NCBI RefSeq assembly: GCF_000757485.1
Contig: NZ_JPYO01000002.1
Location: forward strand, 1-64,000
From: Achromobacter sp. RTa
Lineage (GTDB): Bacteria > Pseudomonadota > Gammaproteobacteria > Burkholderiales > Burkholderiaceae_B
Direction: 5' to 3'
Length of the DNA: 64,000 nt
Under the pieces are notes generated by a model. It ran no database searches and was not told the DNA's origin. It saw nothing but the letters and a program-made list of their open reading frames with translations. The first letter of the stretch is position 1, and each line of letters begins with the position of its first letter. A program made the position numbers and the translations under genes. Below, piece after piece: positions 25,253-38,963 of the stretch.

Positions 25253-28033
25253 TCATCCCAGCACCGCCGTCCAGAGCTCGCGCACGGCGGCCCGCTCCTC
25301 CTGCAGCTGGTCCGGCGGCACGCGCGCTTTTTCCACGCCTTGCAGGCGCAATTGGTGCTGGGCGCGGCGCAGCGTGCGGTAGGCGTCGCCGGCGCGGGCG
25401 GCGAGCTCCGGCGCGATCAGGCCCGCTTCGCCCGCCAGGCGCAGCAGGGCGATGTTGCCCAGGTTGCGCACCAGTTCCGGATGCGTGCCCGAATGGCAGA
25501 GCACCAGGTACTGGGTGACGAATTCCACGTCGACCATGCCGCCCCGGTCGTGTTTCAGGTCGAACAGCTGGCTGTTATTGGGATGGCCCGCGTTGATCTT
25601 TTCGCGCATCGCAAGCACTTCCTCGCGCAGCGCCGCGGCGTCCCGGGGCAGCACGAGGATGTCCTCGCGGATACGTTCGAACCGGGCTCCGATGTCTCCG
25701 TCGCCGGCGGCATGGCGCGCCCGGGTCAGCGCCTGGTGCTCCCAGGCCCAGGCATGCTTGTGCTGGTATTGCTCGAAGGCTTCCACGGACACGGCCAGCA
25801 GGCCGGCATCGCCGTCCGGCCGCAGGCGCAGGTCCACCTCGTACAGGCGGCCCGAGGAGGTCATGGTCGAAAGCCAGGAGGTCATGCGCCGGCCCAGCTT
25901 GGCATAGACCTCGGCGGCATCCTCGCGCGGGTCGTCGAACAGGAACACCAGGTCCAGGTCGGACGCGTAGCCGAGCTCCTTGCCGCCCAGCTTGCCATAG
26001 GCGATCACGGCAAAGCGTGGATCGGCGCCTTTCTGGCGGTTCACCAGCGGCCAGGCGCGGCGGATGGTTTCGGTCAGCAGCAGGTCGGCCAGCGCGGACA
26101 ACTGGTCGGCCAGCTTCTCTACCGTGAGCTCGCCTTCCAGATCCTGCGCCAGCAGCTGGAAGCTGGCCTGGCGTTGCACGTCGCGCATCAGGTTCATCTG
26201 CCGTTCGATGTCCGGCTCGCCGTCGGGCAGCTTGCATGCGTCCAGGTCCGCGGTCAGCTGGCGCGCGATCTGGGCGAAGTCCAGCGGCTCGAACAAGGTG
26301 CGCCAGTCGATCAGGCTGTCCAGCAGCAGGGGGTGCTGCGTCAGGTACTGGGCGGCCCAGGGGCTGGCCGCGACCATGCGGGCCACGCGGGCCAGGGTGT
26401 CGGGGTATTCGGCCAGCAGGGCCAGGTAGGCGCTGCGCTGCGCGATTTTTTCGATCAGGTCGAACAGGCGCACGGCGGCCTCCAGCGGAGCCGGCGTTTG
26501 CAGGGCGGCGCGCAGGGCGGCGGGCAGCAGGACGTCCATGCGCTTGCGGCTGCCCTCGGGCAGGCTGCGTATCCGGTGGCTGTTGAGCAGGGTTTCGGTG
26601 CGGCGCAAGAGGTCCTGGGCGGACTCGCCGAACGCCTGCCTGATCTGTGCGGCGAGTTCGCAGTTGTCGTCCGGATCGTCATCGGTGGACGGGGCCGGCA
26701 CGGAGCCCGGCGCGGGCGACGGCTCCTCGGTCTCGCCCATGCCCATGATGCGGAACACGTTGCGGAAAGTCTGCGAGACGAATTCGCGGTGCTCGGCCAG
26801 CGTGCTTTCGAAGTCTTCGGGGCTCATTCCAAGCGCGGCGGCCAGGCCGGCTCGCTGGGTGGGATCGCCGGGCAGCAGATGGGTCTGCGCATCTTCGCGG
26901 TATTGCAGGGCGTGCTCGGTGCGCCGCAGGTAGCGGTAGGCTTCTTCCAGGCGCCGGGCGTTTTCCTCCGGCATCAGGCCCGCGACGCTCTCTGCATGGA
27001 GCGCTTCGAGCAGGCCGCGCTTTTGCAGGGCCGGCATGCGGCCGCCGCGGATCAATTGCGCAAGCTGCACCACGAATTCGATTTCGCGGATGCCGCCGTC
27101 TCCCAGCTTGATGTTGTTGGCGCTGTCGATGCCGCTGCGCGCGTGGGCGCGGCGCTGCCAGTCCTGGCGGATGCGCTCGCGCAGGGCGCGCAGGGCGGCC
27201 AGGGCATCGAAATCGAAATACTTGCGGTAGACGAAGGGCACGCGCAGGCTTTCCAGCTGCCGCGCCTGGGCGGCGCTGTCGCTGCCTTCGAACGCCTGGG
27301 CCGGAATCAGGCGCGCCTTGAGCCAGGCGTAGCGCTCCCATTCGCGGCCCTGGCCGATCAGGTAGTGCTCGAGCGCGTCCAGGCTCCAGGCTAGCGGGCC
27401 CGAGTCGCCATCGGGGCGCAGCCGCAGGTCGGTCCGGAAGACCTGCCCGTTGGCGTCCACTTCCGACAGCACGGGCATCATGCGCCGCGTCAGGCGGCCG
27501 TAGAACTCGTGATGGCTGATGCGGCGCGGGCCGTCGGTTTCGCCCTCTTCGCCGTACAGCATGATCAGGTCGATGTCGGAGGACACGTTCAGTTCGCAGC
27601 CGCCGAGCTTGCCCATGCCCACGATCAACATTTCCTGCGGCTTGCCGGTGGCCGGGTCCCGAGGCACGCCGTGGACGGCCGCCAGTTCGGCCGCCACGCT
27701 GCGGTATGCCGCGGCCACGGCGGTATCGGCGAGGGCGGTCATGGCGCCCACGACCTCTTCGAGCGGAGCCTGGCCAGCCAGGTCGCGGACGATGAGCACA
27801 TTGAAGACGCGCTCGCGCAATTTGCGCAACACCATGCGGCAGGTGTCGACCGGCAGCACGTCGGGAGCGTCCGGCCCGGCCAGCTCGGCGTGCCAGTCGG
27901 CAAGGCGGGCGGGCGTGACCGGTTGGGACACGGCCTGTTCGAGCCAGGCGGCCAGGTCCGGATGGGCATCCAGTCGGCGGCGCAGATGGCCGGACCAGGC
28001 AAGGGCGGGGGCGAGCAGAGAGGGCGTGGACAT
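25253..28033 (-). CDS. glnE: Glutamine synthetase adenylyltransferase/adenylyl-removing enzyme GlnE
   Basis: This 926-residue bifunctional enzyme adds AMP to, and phosphorolytically removes it from, glutamine synthetase in nitrogen control. Both nucleotidyltransferase domains are intact: the N-terminal one has GMGKLGG (139-145) and SSDIDL with Asp153/Asp155, and the C-terminal one has [24 protein letters not shown] near residue 680. The ATG at 28033 gives the family length; the extra upstream 25 codons are unlike the family. It is divergent from yhdP with 39 bp between start codons. Confidence 0.96.
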   Translation of the reverse strand: MSTPSLLAPALAWSGHLRRRLDAHPDLAAWLEQAVSQPVTPARLADWHAELAGPDAPDVLPVDTCRMVLRKLRERVFNVLIVRDLAGQAPLEEVVGAMTALADTAVAAAYRSVAAELAAVHGVPRDPATGKPQEMLIVGMGKLGGCELNVSSDIDLIMLYGEEGETDGPRRISHHEFYGRLTRRMMPVLSEVDANGQVFRTDLRLRPDGDSGPLAWSLDALEHYLIGQGREWERYAWLKARLIPAQAFEGSDSAAQARQLESLRVPFVYRKYFDFDALAALRALRERIRQDWQRRAHARSGIDSANNIKLGDGGIREIEFVVQLAQLIRGGRMPALQKRGLLEALHAESVAGLMPEENARRLEEAYRYLRRTEHALQYREDAQTHLLPGDPTQRAGLAAALGMSPEDFESTLAEHREFVSQTFRNVFRIMGMGETEEPSPAPGSVPAPSTDDDPDDNCELAAQIRQAFGESAQDLLRRTETLLNSHRIRSLPEGSRKRMDVLLPAALRAALQTPAPLEAAVRLFDLIEKIAQRSAYLALLAEYPDTLARVARMVAASPWAAQYLTQHPLLLDSLIDWRTLFEPLDFAQIARQLTADLDACKLPDGEPDIERQMNLMRDVQRQASFQLLAQDLEGELTVEKLADQLSALADLLLTETIRRAWPLVNRQKGADPRFAVIAYGKLGGKELGYASDLDLVFLFDDPREDAAEVYAKLGRRMTSWLSTMTSSGRLYEVDLRLRPDGDAGLLAVSVEAFEQYQHKHAWAWEHQALTRARHAAGDGDIGARFERIREDILVLPRDAAALREEVLAMREKINAGHPNNSQLFDLKHDRGGMVDVEFVTQYLVLCHSGTHPELVRNLGNIALLRLAGEAGLIAPELAARAGDAYRTLRRAQHQLRLQGVEKARVPPDQLQEERAAVRELWTAVLG

Positions 28034-28072
28034 GGCGAAAGGGGCGGCGGAATGGGCGCGTTTCAGGTATAA

Positions 28073-31000
28073 GTGGGGACGATACCGCAAGACAATTCTC
28101 CTGCCCACCGATCCGTGTCTGTTTCAAAAAAGGACTCCACGCCGGACCCGCAATGCGGGCCTGTCGCCCCCCAAGGGGGCCGTTCGTCCTGGGCGGGCCC
28201 GGCGGCAAGAAAAGCGCTCTGTTGCCTGTTCTGGGTGACGCTGGCCATCTACGGCGTTGCGGCCGCGGGGGTGCTGGGCGTGCGGTACTGGGTTCTTCCA
28301 AGAATAGATCAATGGCGCCCGCAGATCGAAGCGTACGCCAGCCAGGCGCTGGGTTCGCGCGTCGAGATCGGGGCCATCGATGCGAACTGGCAAGGGCTGA
28401 ATCCCCGGCTCGATCTCACTTCCGTCCAGGTCTACGACGACGAGGTCGCCCCGGTGCTGACCTTGCCGTCCGTTTCCGCGGTGCTGGGCTGGCGCAGCAT
28501 CCTGGCCCTGTCTCCGAAGCTGGTCAGCCTGCAGGTCGAGCGGCCCGATATTTCGCTGCGGCGCGACGCCTCCAACCATCTGTGGGTCGCCGGCCAGGAC
28601 ATAGACCTGAACGCCAGCGATCATGGAGCGGATCTGGACCATCCCGCCCTGCGCTGGCTGGGCGCGCAGCGCGAGCTGCGGGTCCGCGGCGCCACCATCC
28701 GCTGGCAGGACGAACTGCGCCAGGCGCCCGAGCTGACGCTTTCGGGAGTGGACTTCCTGGCGCGCAACGGCAGCCTGTCGCATCGCTTCGTGCTCCGCGC
28801 CAGGGCGGGCGAGGCATTGGCGCGCAACGTCGATCTGCGCGGAGAGTTCAACCGCAATCTGTTCGCGGTGAATTCGGCGAATCCGGGCAACTGGAGCGGG
28901 CAACTCTATGCGCAAGTGGACGACGCCGAGCCTCTCGCCTGGGCGCCCTGGTTCGATCTGCCTCCGGTGGCGGGCCGCGTGAGCGCGCGCGCATGGCTGC
29001 AGCTGGAGCGGGGGAAGTTCACGGAACTGACCGCGGATACCGCGGTGCGGGGCGCGCGCTGGTCCGCCGCGGCGGATGGGCCCGGCTTCAACGCCGGTTA
29101 TGCGCAGGCGCGCATCCAGGGGCTGCCCGGCGATTTCATCCAGTTTGATGGCGTGCCGCTGGCGCGCAGCCCGGGCGCTGCGGACGTGTCCATCAGCGGG
29201 AAGGCCGAGCAACTGGCGGTGACGCTGCCGGGCGTGTTCGAAGACCCGACGGTGAGGGCGCGCCACGTCGCGCTGGACGCCAGCATCAAAGGGCCGGATG
29301 CGAAACATTGGTTCGTGGACGTTGCCCAGTTGCGACTGGAAAACGACGATATCGACGTCCGCTTCCAAGGCCAATGGCAGCGCGAGGGCAAGACGGCGGC
29401 GGGCAGCGTCGATATGCGCGGCACGATGGTGCGCGGCTCCATGCCTGCCATTCATCGCTATCTGCCGCTGGACGTCAATGCGGATGCGCGCGAATGGCTG
29501 GCGACCGGCTTGCCGGCCGGCGAGATGCAATCCGCCTCGATCACCCTCAAGGGCGACCTGGATGATTTTCCCTATGGCGATCCCGCCTCGCAGGGCGAGT
29601 TCGTCATCGCGGGCGCGTATGCCGGCGCCAAGGTCGACTACGCGCCGGCCCGCGGGCACCGCAAGGGGTGGCCGATGCTGGAGAACCTGTCCGGCAATTT
29701 CCGCATCGACAAGGTCAGCCTGGCGTTGGACAGCGCGGGCGGCGCGGTGGCCCACGTCGGGGCCGGCCAGACGGTGACGCTTGGAGCCGTGTCGGCCAGC
29801 ATCCCCAATATGGAGGAAAACTCCGAACTGCTGCTGACCGGGGACACGTCCGGCAGCGTGCCGGCCTACCTGGCGCTGTCGGCGAACTCGCCCCTGGGCG
29901 AGTTGCTGGACGGCGCCCTGGACGAGGCCCGGGGAACCGGGGACTGGCGAGTGGGCTTGAAGCTGAAGGTGCCCCTGCTGAACACGGACGACACCGAGGT
30001 CCAGGGCAGCATCCGGTTCGCGGACAACAGTTTCACTTTCATGCCGGAAATGCCCATGCTCAGCCAGATGCGCGGCGACCTGGCGTTTTCGGAGAAGGGC
30101 GTCGAGACCAAGGAGATCCGGGCCCAATTCCTGGGCGGGCCGGCCAGGATCTCCGGCCGGCTGGCCCAGGGGTCGGATGCGCTGCGGTTCGAGGGCACGC
30201 TGGCCGGGCCGGCGCTGACGCAATTGAGCAACACGCCGTCCATGTCGCGCTTTTCGGGCAGGGCCGCCTACAGGGGCAAGGTTGGCTATCAGCGGGGCGG
30301 CGCGGTGGATATCTCGGTCGAGTCTGATCTGGTGGGCATGGCGATCGACATGCCCGCCCCGGTCGGCAAGCCCGCCCAGGCCTCGCAAGCGCTGAAGGTG
30401 CAATGGGGCCCTGCCCAGAACCGGGGCGCCCAGAACAGGCGCTGGCTTACCGTCAGCCTGGGTGACGGCGTCAATGCGCTGTTCGAGCGCGCCCCCTCCG
30501 AGGGCGTATCTTCCTATTTCACGCGCGGCGCGCTGGGAATCGGCCGGCCGGCCAGCTTGCCGGAGCGGGGGCTCAGCCTGAACGCCAGCCTGCCGGAACT
30601 GGACCTGGACGCTTGGGAAAAAGTGTCCGACGGGTTCAGCCCGGTTCCCGGCAAGGGCGGGGCGAAAAGCAGGGCCGCCGCGCGGCCCATGTTGCCCGAG
30701 GCCGAACGCATCAGCCTGGCGGCGGGGACGCTGCGCACCAGCGGCTATACGCTCAACGATCTGACCGTCTACGCCACGCGGCCCGGGCCGGCGCAATGGC
30801 GTGTGGACCTGCAATCCCGCCAGGCTGCGGGTTCGCTGGAGTGGCGGGAAGCGTCCGGAGCCATCGCCGGGCAGATCACCGCGCGCCTGAAACACCTGTC
30901 GTTGGGCGGCGAGGGCGACACCAACGACGCCGATGAGGCGCTGTCGTCCGGCAGCGACCTGTCGGATATACCCGCGATAGACCTGCAAGCCAAGGAATTC

Positions 31001-31861
31001 AGGCTTTACGGCAAGAACCTGGGTGAGCTCCAGGTGCTGGGAACCAACCTCGAGCGCGGCCACCAATGGCGGCTGGACAAGCTTTCCATCGTCAATGAGG
31101 CGGCCTCGCTGAACGCCACCGGCAACTGGCGGCTGGAGGGCGCGGACCGCGGGCTGACCGTGGATGCGTCGGTGAAATACGAGGACATCGGCAAATTCAT
31201 GGATCGCATCGGCTTCGAAAAGGTGGTCTCCGGCGGCCAGGGCACGATGAAAGGCAAGGCGACGTGGCGCAACCTGCCCTGGACCCACAAGATCGAGGAC
31301 CTGGCGGGCGAGGTCGACGTCAGCCTGGACAAGGGCCGCTTCATGCACGTCAATTCCCGCACGGCCCGGCTGCTGGAACTGTTGTCCCTGCAGTCGCTGC
31401 AACGGCTGGCGAGGCTGGACGTGAACCCGACCAATCTGCTGCGAGACGGCTTTCCCTTCGACACGATCCGCGGCCGGGTAAACGTCAAGGACGGCGTGGC
31501 GTCCACCGAGGGCTACAAGATCAACGGGCCCGTTGCCGCGATCGTGCTGGCGGGGGGCGTGAACATCATCCGTGAGCGCTGGGACCTGAAGGCAGTGGTG
31601 ATCCCCAATCTGGACGCCAGCGGCGCGGCCATGGTGACCGCCCTGGCGGTCAATCCGCTGATCGGCCTGGGCGCGTTCGTGACCCAATGGCTGCTCAAGC
31701 AGCCGCTGGCGCGCGCCATGACCATGGAATATGCGGTGACCGGCAGTTGGGATGATCCCAAGATCGAACCGATCGAGTCGGGCGGCAAGCCCGTGGCCGC
31801 GGACAAGCAGACCAAGCGCCCCGAGGCGCCCGGCAAGCTGGAAGACTTCCTCGGGAACTAA
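28073..31861 (+). CDS. yhdP: YhdP-family AsmA-like envelope protein
   Basis: This 1262-residue protein has one N-terminal membrane helix (about residues 48-70) and a very long periplasmic beta-rich region ending in an AsmA-like C-terminus ([22 protein letters not shown]...[14 protein letters not shown]). YhdP-family proteins form bridge-like structures that move phospholipids to the outer membrane. The GTG at 28073 gives the longest frame, but residues 1-45 are not family-like and contain a GC repeat-like stretch; no ATG lies before the membrane helix, so a later GTG such as 28115 is possible. It is convergent with rho. Confidence 0.88.
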   Translation: MGTIPQDNSPAHRSVSVSKKDSTPDPQCGPVAPQGGRSSWAGPAARKALCCLFWVTLAIYGVAAAGVLGVRYWVLPRIDQWRPQIEAYASQALGSRVEIGAIDANWQGLNPRLDLTSVQVYDDEVAPVLTLPSVSAVLGWRSILALSPKLVSLQVERPDISLRRDASNHLWVAGQDIDLNASDHGADLDHPALRWLGAQRELRVRGATIRWQDELRQAPELTLSGVDFLARNGSLSHRFVLRARAGEALARNVDLRGEFNRNLFAVNSANPGNWSGQLYAQVDDAEPLAWAPWFDLPPVAGRVSARAWLQLERGKFTELTADTAVRGARWSAAADGPGFNAGYAQARIQGLPGDFIQFDGVPLARSPGAADVSISGKAEQLAVTLPGVFEDPTVRARHVALDASIKGPDAKHWFVDVAQLRLENDDIDVRFQGQWQREGKTAAGSVDMRGTMVRGSMPAIHRYLPLDVNADAREWLATGLPAGEMQSASITLKGDLDDFPYGDPASQGEFVIAGAYAGAKVDYAPARGHRKGWPMLENLSGNFRIDKVSLALDSAGGAVAHVGAGQTVTLGAVSASIPNMEENSELLLTGDTSGSVPAYLALSANSPLGELLDGALDEARGTGDWRVGLKLKVPLLNTDDTEVQGSIRFADNSFTFMPEMPMLSQMRGDLAFSEKGVETKEIRAQFLGGPARISGRLAQGSDALRFEGTLAGPALTQLSNTPSMSRFSGRAAYRGKVGYQRGGAVDISVESDLVGMAIDMPAPVGKPAQASQALKVQWGPAQNRGAQNRRWLTVSLGDGVNALFERAPSEGVSSYFTRGALGIGRPASLPERGLSLNASLPELDLDAWEKVSDGFSPVPGKGGAKSRAAARPMLPEAERISLAAGTLRTSGYTLNDLTVYATRPGPAQWRVDLQSRQAAGSLEWREASGAIAGQITARLKHLSLGGEGDTNDADEALSSGSDLSDIPAIDLQAKEFRLYGKNLGELQVLGTNLERGHQWRLDKLSIVNEAASLNATGNWRLEGADRGLTVDASVKYEDIGKFMDRIGFEKVVSGGQGTMKGKATWRNLPWTHKIEDLAGEVDVSLDKGRFMHVNSRTARLLELLSLQSLQRLARLDVNPTNLLRDGFPFDTIRGRVNVKDGVASTEGYKINGPVAAIVLAGGVNIIRERWDLKAVVIPNLDASGAAMVTALAVNPLIGLGAFVTQWLLKQPLARAMTMEYAVTGSWDDPKIEPIESGGKPVAADKQTKRPEAPGKLEDFLGN

Positions 31862-31954
31862 GCCCTCGATCGAGCGCCGGTCCCAAGGCAATAAAAAGAG
31901 GATGCTCCAAGAGCCAGGCCGCACGGAGCCGGCTCAGCCGGTCCGTAGCGGCGC

Positions 31955-31992
31955 CCCCCCCGGGGAGGAAGCGCGCAGCGCTTCCGGGGGGA
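31955..31992. repeat. GC-rich palindromic element between yhdP and rho
   Basis: A C-run/G-run pair encloses a perfect 8-bp stem with a 3-nt loop (GGAAGCGC-GCA-GCGCTTCC, 31967-31985). It sits between two convergent genes and resembles the dispersed palindromic elements common between genes in Burkholderiales. It may act as a two-way transcription barrier although it lacks a T tract. Confidence 0.55.
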
Positions 31993-33252
31993 TCACTTCT
32001 TCTTCATCATGTCGAAGAATTCGGCGTTGGTCTTGGTGGCGCGCATCTTGTCCAGGATGAATTCCATGGATTGGACCTCGTCCATGTCGTGGATGAACTT
32101 GCGCAGCACCCAGACCTTCTGCAGCAGGTCCGGCGCGATCAGCAGTTCTTCGCGGCGGGTGCCCGACTTGTTCAGGTTGATCGAGGGGTAGACGCGCTTT
32201 TCAGCCAGGCGGCGTTCGAGGTGGACTTCGGAGTTGCCGGTGCCCTTGAACTCTTCGTAGATGACCTCGTCCATGCGGCTGCCGGTTTCGATCAGCGCCG
32301 TGCCCAGGATGGTCAGCGAACCACCTTCCTCGAGGTTGCGAGCCGCACCGAAGAAGCGCTTGGGGCGCTGCAGCGCATTGGCGTCCACGCCGCCGGTCAG
32401 CACCTTGCCGGAGGCCGGCACCACGGTGTTGTAGGCGCGGGCCAGACGGGTGATCGAGTCCAGCAGGATCACGACGTCCTTCTTCATTTCGACCAGGCGC
32501 TTGGCCTTTTCGATGACCATTTCGGCGACCTGCACGTGGCGGGTGGCGGGTTCGTCGAAGGTCGACGCCACCACTTCGCCGCGCACCGTGCGCTGCATTT
32601 CGGTCACTTCCTCGGGGCGTTCATCCACCAGCAGGACGATCATGACCGCGTCGGGGTAGTTCGTGGTGATGGCGTGCGCGATGTGCTGCATCATCACGGT
32701 CTTGCCGGACTTGGGGCTGGCGACGATCAGGCCGCGCTGCCCCATCCCGATGGGGGCGAAGACGTCGAGGATCCGGCCAGTGAGGTTTTCCTCGCTCTTG
32801 ATGTCGCGTTCCAGGCGGATGACGCGGTTCGGATGCAGCGGCGTCAGGTTCTCGAACATGATGCGATGCTTGATCGCCTCGGGCGCCACGCCGTTGACCT
32901 TGTCCACCTTCACCAGCGCGAAATAGCGCTCGCCGTCCTTGGGCGTGCGCACTTCGCCTTCGATCGAGTCGCCGGTATGCAGGTTGAAGCGGCGGATCTG
33001 CGAAGGGGAGATATAGATATCGTCCGTGCTGGCCAGGTACGAGGTCTCGGGCGAGCGCAGGAAGCCGAAGCCGTCGGGCAGGACTTCCAGGACGCCGTCG
33101 CCGAAGATCTGCTCGCCCTGCTTGGCGCGCCGCTTCATGATGGCGAACATCAGTTCCTGCTTGCGCAGGCGGTTGGCGTTCTCGATTTCGAGGCCGGCGG
33201 CCATTTCCAGCAGCTGCGAGACGTGCAGCGCCTTCAGTTCGTTGAGGTGCAT
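31993..33252 (-). CDS. rho: Transcription termination factor Rho
   Basis: This 419-residue hexameric RNA helicase terminates transcription at Rho-dependent sites. The N-terminal RNA-binding fold contains [30 protein letters not shown]. The ATPase has Walker A SPKSGKT (179-185) and Walker [18 protein letters not shown]. The Q- and R-loop region ([29 protein letters not shown]) and the C-terminus are complete. The ATG at 33252 starts the usual MHLNELK. It lies downstream of trxA on the same strand. Confidence 0.98.
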   Translation of the reverse strand: MHLNELKALHVSQLLEMAAGLEIENANRLRKQELMFAIMKRRAKQGEQIFGDGVLEVLPDGFGFLRSPETSYLASTDDIYISPSQIRRFNLHTGDSIEGEVRTPKDGERYFALVKVDKVNGVAPEAIKHRIMFENLTPLHPNRVIRLERDIKSEENLTGRILDVFAPIGMGQRGLIVASPKSGKTVMMQHIAHAITTNYPDAVMIVLLVDERPEEVTEMQRTVRGEVVASTFDEPATRHVQVAEMVIEKAKRLVEMKKDVVILLDSITRLARAYNTVVPASGKVLTGGVDANALQRPKRFFGAARNLEEGGSLTILGTALIETGSRMDEVIYEEFKGTGNSEVHLERRLAEKRVYPSINLNKSGTRREELLIAPDLLQKVWVLRKFIHDMDEVQSMEFILDKMRATKTNAEFFDMMKKK

Positions 33253-33369
33253 CGCGGTGAGTGTTGGGGGAAAAGTAAAGGAGGGTTCTGGCGGCGCGCC
33301 ACGGACGGGCTCGCGCGGTATTGAATGAGCGCCGCCACCAGGGCGGCGCCTTCGTTCACAGCACGCAGT

Positions 33370-33696
33370 TTACAACGCGCCGTCCAGGAATGCGGTGAGT
33401 TGCGACTTCGACAGCGCGCCAACTTTGGTGGCGGCGGCTTGGCCGTCTTTAAAGAGCATAAGGGTGGGAATGCCACGGATGCCGTACTTGGCGGCGGTGC
33501 CCTGGTTTTCGTCCACGTTCAGCTTGGCGATCGTCAGGCGGCCGGCGTATTCGGTGGCGACTTCCTCCAGGATCGGGGCAATCATCTTGCAGGGGCCGCA
33601 CCAGGCAGCCCAGTAGTCCACCAGCACAGGTTGGCCGGACTTCAACACATCGGCATCGAAGCTTGCGTCACTGACGTTCTTGATTTGGTCGCTCAT
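33370..33696 (-). CDS. trxA: Thioredoxin TrxA
   Basis: A 108-residue cytoplasmic thioredoxin with the active site WCGPC (Trp32, Cys33, Cys36) and the cis-proline loop [11 protein letters not shown]. It is a general protein disulfide reductant. The ATG at 33696 gives the normal length; the longer frame upstream is the untranslated region. It precedes rho by 117 bp on the same strand, the common trxA-rho order. Confidence 0.98.
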   Translation of the reverse strand: MSDQIKNVSDASFDADVLKSGQPVLVDYWAAWCGPCKMIAPILEEVATEYAGRLTIAKLNVDENQGTAAKYGIRGIPTLMLFKDGQAAATKVGALSKSQLTAFLDGAL

Positions 33697-34024
33697 GATG
33701 GTGATTCTCGGTTCGGCAGCAAAAGGCGCGCAAAAAAGGGACGCGCCTTGCCGTTTTTCTTGTTTGTGGAATGGATTAAAGCATACCACTGTCAATAACA
33801 ACAGGCATACCACTGTTAATAACAACAGGGTTTGCCGGATTTGTGTAGGATGTTGCGGCGCAGTTGTCGCGATCCGGGCCATGCGGCCCCTATGCGCCGG
33901 CTGTGACTGTCACCATCCTACCGAATTCGAAGGTGGTCAGGTCGTGCGCATCCCACCGGGAGCCGCGCAGAACCTGGGCTTATCCGTAAAATGTCGGTTT
34001 TTTTCCACAGATGTTGGGGATAAC
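33697..34024. other. 328-bp intergenic region between trxA and parE
   Basis: This divergent gap contains no supported gene. It holds a stem-loop in the trxA leader (AAGGCGCG 33723-33730 / CGCGCCTT 33742-33749), a 24-bp tandem duplication at 33781-33828, and a GC-rich stretch (about 33845-33975) in which I see nothing specific. Promoters for both genes should lie here. The parE ribosome-binding sequence GGGG is at 34016-34019. Confidence 0.6.
33781..33828. repeat. 24-bp tandem duplication upstream of trxA
   Basis: Two adjacent 24-nt copies (33781-33804 and 33805-33828) differ at one base (C or T at position 13). Read on the minus strand each copy contains GTGGTATGC, which in the trxA-proximal copy gives an extended -10-like TGGTATGCT, and a TTGACA or TTAACA hexamer. 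The duplication may have doubled a promoter or protein-binding element. Confidence 0.75.
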
Positions 34025-35985
<1,961 letters not shown>

Positions 35986-35986
<1 letters not shown>

Positions 35987-36591
35987 TGGCCGCTTCCGCG
36001 CCCGGCTCCGCCCGCATGGACGTCCAGATGACGGCCGACGACTATGCGGACTTCGCCGTCTACGTGTACAAGCGGCCGGAGCTGCGACGACGCCGCTACC
36101 GGTCCCACCTGCGTTTCGCGGTCCTGATGATCGTGGCCCTGCTGGCCTACCTGATCTGGCAGACCTGGGACGGCAAGGGGCCGAACTGGGCGCAGATCCT
36201 GCCCGTGTACTTCAAGGGGCTGGCGGTGGGCCTGGGCATCCTGGCGCTGCTGGCGCTGGCCTACGAGTTCGTGCTGCCCTCGCTGGTCAGGATGAACACG
36301 CGCCGCATGCTGAAAAGGCAGCCCGACGAGCTGTTCCTGGGCCGCCATCAGCTGGACTTCGGCCCCGACGGCATCACGGATACCACCGCCACCGCCTCGG
36401 GGCGGATGGACTGGTCCGATGTGCGCCGGGTCGAGGAAACCCCGGAACACCTTTATGTCATTCTCGGCACCTTGCAGGGCGTGATCATCCCCAAGCGCGG
36501 GCAGGACGCCGCCACGCTGGACAGGGTGCGCAGCGAGTTGCGTGCGCATGTCGCCGATACGCAGCTGATGCCGTCCGCGCAGGCGCTTTGA
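35986..36591 (+). CDS. YcxB-like membrane protein between parE and parC
   Basis: This 201-residue protein has two membrane helices (about residues 43-60 and 77-98) and a C-terminal cytoplasmic domain of YcxB type: LDFGPDGITDTT...GRMDWSDVRRVEETPEHLYVILGTLQGVIIPKRG. The family has no defined function. The ATG overlaps the parE stop codon, and parC follows 35 bp later, so it is almost surely co-expressed with both topoisomerase IV subunits. Whether it has any role with them is unknown. Confidence 0.75.
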
Positions 36592-36626
36592 CGCCGTTTC
36601 GATGAAATTGTCTACCTGAATACATC

Positions 36627-38957
36627 ATGACCGACAGCAATCAACCCGGCTTGTTCGATTCCAACCCGTCTGGCGGCGATGGCGACGGCGACGCCGCCAT
36701 CACCCTGGCGCGCTATGCGGAACAGGCCTATCTGGACTACGCCGTTTCCGTGGTGCGCGGCCGAGCCCTGCCGGACGTGGGCGACGGGCAGAAGCCCGTG
36801 CAGCGCCGTATCCTGTTCGCCATGCAGGCGATGGGCCTGTCCGCCGGCGCCAAGCCTGTGAAGTCCGCGCGCGTCGTGGGCGACGTGCTGGGCAAGTATC
36901 ACCCGCACGGCGACCAGGCCGCCTATGACGCCATGGTGCGCATGGCGCAGGATTTCTCGCTGCGCTATCCGCTGATCGACGGCCAGGGCAACTTCGGTTC
37001 GCGCGACGGCGACAACGCCGCCGCAATGCGGTACACCGAAGCCCGCCTGACGCCCATCGCCAAGCTGCTGCTGGATGAGCTGGACGAAGGCACCGTGGAT
37101 TTCGTGCCCAACTACGACGGCAGCCAGCAGGAGCCGCAAATGCTGCCGGCGCGCTTGCCCGTGATGCTGCTCAACGGCGCATCGGGCATCGCGGTCGGCA
37201 TGGCCACCGAGATTCCGCCGCACAACCTGCGCGAAGTGGCCCAGGCCTGCGTGGCGCTCATCCGCCATCCCCAGATGCCGGACGCCGAGCTGCATGCGCT
37301 GGTCCCAGGCCCGGACTTCGCGGGCGGCGGCCAGATCATCACCCCGCCCGAAGACATCGCCCAGATCTACTCGTCCGGCCGCGGCTCGCTGAAGGTGCGC
37401 GCCCGCTGGCAGTTCGAGGAAATGGCGCGCGGCCAATGGCAGTTGGTGGTCACCGAGCTGCCCCCGGGCACGTCGGGCCAGAAGGTGCTGGAAGAGATCG
37501 AGGAGATTACCAATCCCAAGGTCAAGACCGGCAAGAAGAGCCTGACGCCCGAGCAGACCCAGGCCAAGGCGGTGATGCTGAACCTGCTGGACGCGGTGCG
37601 CGACGAGTCGGGCAAGGACGCCGCCGTGCGTCTGGTCTTCGAACCCAAGACCTCGCGCGTGGACCGCGATGAATTCGTCAACACGCTGCTGGCGCAGACC
37701 AGCATGGAAAGCAGCGCTTCGGTCAACCTGGTGTGCATCGGCACCGACGGGCGGCCGCGCCAGAAGGGCCTGCGCGACATCCTGGTCGAGTGGCTGGCGT
37801 TCCGCACCAACACCGTGGTGCGCCGCACGCGCTTCCGCCTGGACAAAGTCATCGACCGCATCCACGTGCTGGAAGGCCGGATGGTCGTCTACCTGAACGT
37901 GGATGAAGTGATCCAGACCATCCGCGAATCCGACGAGCCGCGCGCCGCGCTGATGGAACGCTTCAAGCTGTCCGAACGGCAGGCCGAGGACATCCTCGAA
38001 ATGCGCCTGCGCCAGTTGGCCCGCCTGGAAGGCTTCAAGATCGAACAGGAGCTGGCCGACAAGCGCAAGGAACAGCTCAACCTGCAGGAGCTGCTGGACA
38101 ATCCTTCCGCGCTCAAGCGTCTGCTGATCAAGGAAATCGAGGCCGACGCCAAGCAATATGGCGACGACCGCCGCACGCTGATCGAGACGGCGGAACGCGC
38201 CGTGCTCGAAACCAAGGTGCTGGACGAGCCGGTCACCGTGGTGGTGTCGCAGAAGGGCTGGCTGCGGGCCCGCCAGGGCCACGGCCACGACGCCGCCCAA
38301 TTCGGTTTCAAGCAGGGCGACGACCTGTATGGGGCATTCGAGTGCCGCACCACCGACACGCTGATCGCCGTGGGCGACAACGGCCGGGTCTATTCCGTGC
38401 CGGTCTCCGGGCTGCCCTCGGCGCGCGGCGACGGCCAGCCGGTCACTACCATGATCGACCTGGGGCTGGGCACGCGCATCGTGCATACGATCGCGGCCGC
38501 CGCCGACAGCCGCTGGCTGCTGGCGACGCGCGGCGGCTACGGCTTTGCCGCCAAACTGTCCGACATGGTCAGCCGCCAGCGCGCGGGCAAGCAGTTCATC
38601 ACGCTGGAAGAGGGCGACGAGCTGCTGCGGCCGGTGCCGCTGTTCGCGGGCGCCACGCAGCTCGCGCTGCTGTCGCACAAGGGCAAGTTCCTGGTCTTCG
38701 GCCTGGACGAGGTCAAGAGCCTGTCGGGCGGCGGGCGCGGCACCATCCTGATGGGGCTGGACGCTTCCGACAAGCTGGACCAGACCGTGCCGATCGGCGC
38801 GGGCGGCCTGCGCGCCGCGGGCATCTACCGCAACAAGCACACCGAGGACATCCTGGCCGGTGACGCGCTTGCTCTCTACGTCGGCAAGCGCGCCCGCAAG
38901 GGCAGGGCGCTGGACGTGCGACCCAAGCAGCCGGTGCTGTCGCCGGTGCTGGGCTAG
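36627..38957 (+). CDS. parC: DNA topoisomerase IV subunit A ParC
   Basis: The 776-residue DNA-cleaving subunit of topoisomerase IV. The catalytic tyrosine lies in [11 protein letters not shown], and the quinolone-determining region is [20 protein letters not shown] near residue 92. The GyrA/ParC C-terminal beta-pinwheel begins after the coiled tower region (about residue 520), with repeats such as [21 protein letters not shown]. It has a serine-free QRDR (HGDQAAYDA), which differs from the Ser80 of E. coli ParC. It follows parE and the YcxB-like gene. Confidence 0.96.
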   Translation: MTDSNQPGLFDSNPSGGDGDGDAAITLARYAEQAYLDYAVSVVRGRALPDVGDGQKPVQRRILFAMQAMGLSAGAKPVKSARVVGDVLGKYHPHGDQAAYDAMVRMAQDFSLRYPLIDGQGNFGSRDGDNAAAMRYTEARLTPIAKLLLDELDEGTVDFVPNYDGSQQEPQMLPARLPVMLLNGASGIAVGMATEIPPHNLREVAQACVALIRHPQMPDAELHALVPGPDFAGGGQIITPPEDIAQIYSSGRGSLKVRARWQFEEMARGQWQLVVTELPPGTSGQKVLEEIEEITNPKVKTGKKSLTPEQTQAKAVMLNLLDAVRDESGKDAAVRLVFEPKTSRVDRDEFVNTLLAQTSMESSASVNLVCIGTDGRPRQKGLRDILVEWLAFRTNTVVRRTRFRLDKVIDRIHVLEGRMVVYLNVDEVIQTIRESDEPRAALMERFKLSERQAEDILEMRLRQLARLEGFKIEQELADKRKEQLNLQELLDNPSALKRLLIKEIEADAKQYGDDRRTLIETAERAVLETKVLDEPVTVVVSQKGWLRARQGHGHDAAQFGFKQGDDLYGAFECRTTDTLIAVGDNGRVYSVPVSGLPSARGDGQPVTTMIDLGLGTRIVHTIAAAADSRWLLATRGGYGFAAKLSDMVSRQRAGKQFITLEEGDELLRPVPLFAGATQLALLSHKGKFLVFGLDEVKSLSGGGRGTILMGLDASDKLDQTVPIGAGGLRAAGIYRNKHTEDILAGDALALYVGKRARKGRALDVRPKQPVLSPVLG

Positions 38958-38963
38958 TCCAAG

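Noticed and set aside
28124-31924. A 1266-residue open frame on the minus strand opposite yhdP
   Set aside because: Its product is rich in Gln/Arg/His/Ala with no recognisable domain, and it mirrors a real gene codon for codon; such antisense frames are expected in GC-rich DNA.
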